This document shows, one piece after another, positions 7,401-10,207 of a DNA stretch of 10,207 nucleotides. Made by a program: the position numbers and the translations under genes. Below the pieces are notes generated by a model. The model was given only the letters and a program-made list of their open reading frames with translations. It made no database searches and had not been told where the DNA came from. Source of the DNA: an uncultured bacterium (GTDB taxonomy: Bacteria > Bacteroidota > Bacteroidia > Bacteroidales > Marinifilaceae); NCBI GenBank assembly GCA_905215395.1, contig CAJMQA010000107.1, positions 1 through 10,207 of the forward strand, in the 5' to 3' direction. Numbering within the stretch: position 1 is the stretch's first letter; each line of letters starts with the position of its first letter.

Positions 7401-10207
7401 ATGAAAAAAAACCGAAACTGGTGGTTTGTTCTGAAAAAAAACAAACCACACCAATTCTTTCGAAGTATGAAATTAACCTTGTTGTTATGCGTGTTTTTGA
7501 TCCCTTCTTTGCAGGCCACAGTGGTGTCACAGCAACGATTGACGATGCATTTGGGGGAAGCCGGGATCAAAGAAGTGTTTGATGAAATTCACCGGCAGAC
7601 GAACAGAACGGTGATTTATAATGATGACCGTCTGAAATTGGATCGGAAGATAGAAGCTGATTTTGTGGATATTACGCTGGAGGATTTGCTGGAGCGTCTA
7701 TTGGCGGGCAGTGGGATGAATTATCAGTTCAGGGATGAATACATCGTGATTGTGCCCGGGCATAAGGCTGTGGGTCCGCAAGCAGTGAAAGGCCGGGCTA
7801 TCCGCGGAGTGGTGCAGGATAAGGAGGGAAATCCGTTGCCTGGAGTGACAGTGGTAGTGAAAGGAACGAGGTTGGGGACATCTACTGATCATCAGGGAAA
7901 ATTTTCTTTGGAAATTCCACAAATGGATGATATTGTATTGTTGTTTTCTTTTGTCGGAATGGAAGCTGTTGAGGTAAAAGTTACCGCTCAGAATGAGTAT
8001 AAGGTTGTGATGCAGGAGAATATCAAAGCGCTGGAAGATGTGGTGGTGACTGGATATTTCAATAAGGCAAAGGAAAGTTTTACGGGAACGGCTACTTCAT
8101 TTTCGGGAGAGGAATTGAAGACTGTAAATCCGGTGAATGTATTGAGTGCCTTGGCAGTACTGGATCCGTCGTTTAAGATGGTTGAAAATATTGCTGATGG
8201 TTCCAATCCGAATGTGGTACCCCAGTTTGAAGTCCGTGGGGGGTCAAGTATGCCGAATGTGAAGAATGAATATGAAGGTAATCCGAATATGCCGACCTTT
8301 ATCATGGATGGTTTCGAAGTGACAGCAGAGAAAGTGTTTGACCTGGATCCGAACCGGATAGAATCGATGACCTTATTGAAAGATGCGGCAGCTACAGCTA
8401 TCTATGGTTCAAGAGCTTCTAATGGTGTGGTGGTAATTACAACCAAAATGCCGGAAAAAGGAAGCTTGCGTTTAAGTTATAACCTGGATATGTCGTTTAA
8501 TATTCCGGATTTACGGGATTACGATTTGCTGAATGCCCGTGAAAAACTGGAATTAGAGAAAGCTGCCGGTTATTATAATTCTATCGTACCTAATCTGATG
8601 GAAGAACGGGAAGCTCAGTACAATTACAAGAGAAGATTGATTGAACAGGGATATGATACGTATTGGTTGAATAAGCCTTTACATGTAGCTGTCGGTCATA
8701 AGCATTCGTTAAATATTGAAGGTGGGGAGAATTCAATCCGCTATTCTATGGACCTGTCCTATGAGGAAGCTCCGGGAGTAATGAAAGAATCCGGACGTGA
8801 AAGGTTGGGAGTAGGAATGATGCTGATGTATACGATGAAAAAAATTGTTTTTAAAAATCACATTACTTATGATGTGGTGAATGCTAATAATTCCCCTTAT
8901 GGTTCATTTTCGACCTATGCTAAGGCGAATCCTTATTATGCTTATGAAGATGAAAACGGTCACTATCTGTATTTGCTGGAAGATGATAAGAGGGGAGCTT
9001 TTGAACATGTGCCTAATCCTTTGTATAATACTCAATTGCACACGATAGATAAAACATCTTACAGTAATCTGACCGATAATTTCAGTATCGACTGGTATAT
9101 TACGGATGCTTTGCGTTTGAAAGGAAATATTGCTGTTTATCAGAAGAAAGACGAGGGAACGGTTTTTAAACCGGCAAAGCATACTGATTTCAGTAAATAT
9201 TCTGAACAGGATTACTATAGAAGGGGACTCTATCAGGCTATGGAAGCCAAAGAATTCGGGTATGACGCGAATGTGGTTTTAAGCTATTTTAAGCAGGCTG
9301 GTAACCATGTCGTGAATTTAAACGGTGCATTGAATATCCAGGATAAATCCGGAGATAAATATACGGTTTCTGTAGAAGGATTCCCGGATGAAAATCTGGA
9401 TTACATTACTTTTGGAGCACAGTATCATAAATCCATTAAACCCAGAGGAGAAGACCAGATTACCCGTTTGATCGGTTTTGTTGGCAACCTTAATTATTCT
9501 TTTAAAGAACGTTATCTGTTGGATATGTCTGTTCGGGGAGATGCTTCTTCTAAGTTCGGAGCAGATACCCGATGGGCTCCTTTTGGTTCAGTAGGTATTG
9601 GCTGGAACCTGCACAACGAGAAATTTGTCAAGGATCATATTGGGTTTATTGACCGTTTCAAAATCAGGGCTTCTTTAGGTTGGGTAGGTTCTCAATCTTT
9701 CGATCCTTTCCAGGCCATCCCGAAATATGAATATAATGTTACCGACCGTTACCGCTATGGGATTGGGGCTAACATGAAAGGTATGGCCAACCGGAGCCTG
9801 AAATGGCAAAAGACAACCCAACGGAATGTTGGTGTTGATTTTGATCTTTTCAGACGTCGTTTAATGGTTACAGCCAACTATTATAACAATGCCTCCAAGA
9901 GTTTGTTGTCGGATATTACTTTACCGCCTTCTTTGGGTTTCTCTACCTACATGGAAAATATTGGAGAGATTCAGAATCAGGGTATGGATATCAAAATCCG
10001 GGGAACAGTGTTCCGGAATAAAGATGCTTACCTGAATGTATCCGTGGGAATTGCCCACAATAAAAATAAACTGAAAAAAATTTCCAATAGTCTGAGGGCG
10101 TGGAACCAGTCACAGGATGATAGTGTGATGAATGTTCCCCGGGTACGTTTTATTGAGGGCCAGTCGCTGAATACGATTTGGGGAGTACGTTCGGTTGGCA
10201 TTAACCC
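7401..10207 (+). CDS. SusC/RagA-family TonB-dependent transporter with N-terminal STN signalling domain, 3' end missing
   Basis: Open frame of 935 full codons running off the right edge; probably 150-250 residues are missing. ATG 7401 gives a lysine-rich N-region (MKKNRNWW...) before the hydrophobic signal core at about 25-40 (LTLLLCVFLIPSLQA); such extended signal peptides are common in STN-type SusC proteins. ATG 7467 (MKLT) is an alternative start. Order of domains: STN (about 46-118, GIKEVFDEIHRQ to YIVIV), carboxypeptidase-regulatory-like beta-sandwich (about 134-205, GNPLPGVTVVVKGT), TonB box (EDVVVTGY, 212-219), plug (about 223-350, with FEVRGGSS and LKDAAATAIYGSRASNGV), then beta-barrel. 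The STN domain and the sigma/FecR genes just upstream mark it as a transducer as well as an importer. The substrate is unknown. A partner SusD is expected beyond the window. It differs from the first SusC in the barrel, so this is not a recent duplicate. Confidence 0.95.
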   Translation, partial: MKKNRNWWFVLKKNKPHQFFRSMKLTLLLCVFLIPSLQATVVSQQRLTMHLGEAGIKEVFDEIHRQTNRTVIYNDDRLKLDRKIEADFVDITLEDLLERLLAGSGMNYQFRDEYIVIVPGHKAVGPQAVKGRAIRGVVQDKEGNPLPGVTVVVKGTRLGTSTDHQGKFSLEIPQMDDIVLLFSFVGMEAVEVKVTAQNEYKVVMQENIKALEDVVVTGYFNKAKESFTGTATSFSGEELKTVNPVNVLSALAVLDPSFKMVENIADGSNPNVVPQFEVRGGSSMPNVKNEYEGNPNMPTFIMDGFEVTAEKVFDLDPNRIESMTLLKDAAATAIYGSRASNGVVVITTKMPEKGSLRLSYNLDMSFNIPDLRDYDLLNAREKLELEKAAGYYNSIVPNLMEEREAQYNYKRRLIEQGYDTYWLNKPLHVAVGHKHSLNIEGGENSIRYSMDLSYEEAPGVMKESGRERLGVGMMLMYTMKKIVFKNHITYDVVNANNSPYGSFSTYAKANPYYAYEDENGHYLYLLEDDKRGAFEHVPNPLYNTQLHTIDKTSYSNLTDNFSIDWYITDALRLKGNIAVYQKKDEGTVFKPAKHTDFSKYSEQDYYRRGLYQAMEAKEFGYDANVVLSYFKQAGNHVVNLNGALNIQDKSGDKYTVSVEGFPDENLDYITFGAQYHKSIKPRGEDQITRLIGFVGNLNYSFKERYLLDMSVRGDASSKFGADTRWAPFGSVGIGWNLHNEKFVKDHIGFIDRFKIRASLGWVGSQSFDPFQAIPKYEYNVTDRYRYGIGANMKGMANRSLKWQKTTQRNVGVDFDLFRRRLMVTANYYNNASKSLLSDITLPPSLGFSTYMENIGEIQNQGMDIKIRGTVFRNKDAYLNVSVGIAHNKNKLKKISNSLRAWNQSQDDSVMNVPRVRFIEGQSLNTIWGVRSVGIN
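7421..7449 (+). repeat. Hairpin inside the start region of the second susC
   Basis: Perfect 10-bp inverted repeat: GTGGTTTGTT (7421-7430) and AACAAACCAC (7440-7449), loop CTGAAAAAA. It lies between the two candidate starts (7401 and 7467), in the codons for the long signal-peptide N-region. Two A8 runs (7404-7411 and 7434-7441), each within a TGAAAAAAAAC direct repeat, flank or overlap it. It may act on translation initiation; that is inference. Confidence 0.5.

Noticed and set aside
6828..7454. 208-codon open frame on the minus strand across the end of fecR and the start of susC
   Set aside because: Antisense to two clearly coding genes, low-complexity Ser/Thr/Pro-rich product with no recognisable domain, and it spans two genes and the gap.
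7988..8305. 105-codon minus-strand frame antisense to the second SusC plug
   Set aside because: The plus-strand frame is continuous with STN, TonB-box and plug motifs; the antisense product is unrecognisable.

Overview
This is a Bacteroidota (Bacteroidetes) nutrient-uptake region with all genes on the plus strand. The evidence is two SusC/RagA-type TonB-dependent transporters, a SusD/RagB lipoprotein, an ECF sigma factor paired with a FecR-type anti-sigma factor, a TAnnTTTG-type promoter box, and AT-rich gene starts mostly without Shine-Dalgarno sequences. The combination of sigma/FecR, an STN-bearing SusC, SusD and a TlpA-like thioredoxin protein suggests a gut or oral Bacteroidales member. 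Odoribacteraceae (Odoribacter/Butyricimonas-like) is a guess from gene content and moderate G+C, not something the sequence proves.

Module 1 (1-5419) is the distal part of a transport operon. It holds the C-terminal ~832 residues of a SusC protein whose N-terminus lies outside the window, then SusD (11-nt gap), then a secreted TlpA-like thioredoxin-fold protein that starts 1 nt after the SusD stop. A perfect 18-bp hairpin (5429-5472) closes it. That hairpin also resembles the terminal inverted repeats of IS3-family elements.

Module 2 (5504-10207) starts with a promoter box and an SD-like site. An ECF sigma factor (5538-6110), a FecR-type inner-membrane anti-sigma factor (6169-7320) and a second SusC with an N-terminal STN signalling domain (7401 to beyond the window end) follow. 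This is the standard cell-surface signalling arrangement: the transporter's STN domain contacts the periplasmic part of FecR when substrate binds, FecR releases or activates the sigma factor, and the sigma factor drives transcription of the transport genes. The partner SusD of module 2 probably lies just past the right edge.

No tRNA, rRNA, CRISPR array, intact insertion sequence or phage gene is visible. No gene-free stretch exceeds 300 bases; the longest gaps are 118 nt (5420-5537), 80 nt (7321-7400) and 58 nt (6111-6168), and each contains inverted repeats described below. The gene systems belong to known families. The more unusual signals are the structured gaps, a hairpin between two candidate starts of the second SusC, and a base-composition step inside that gene.
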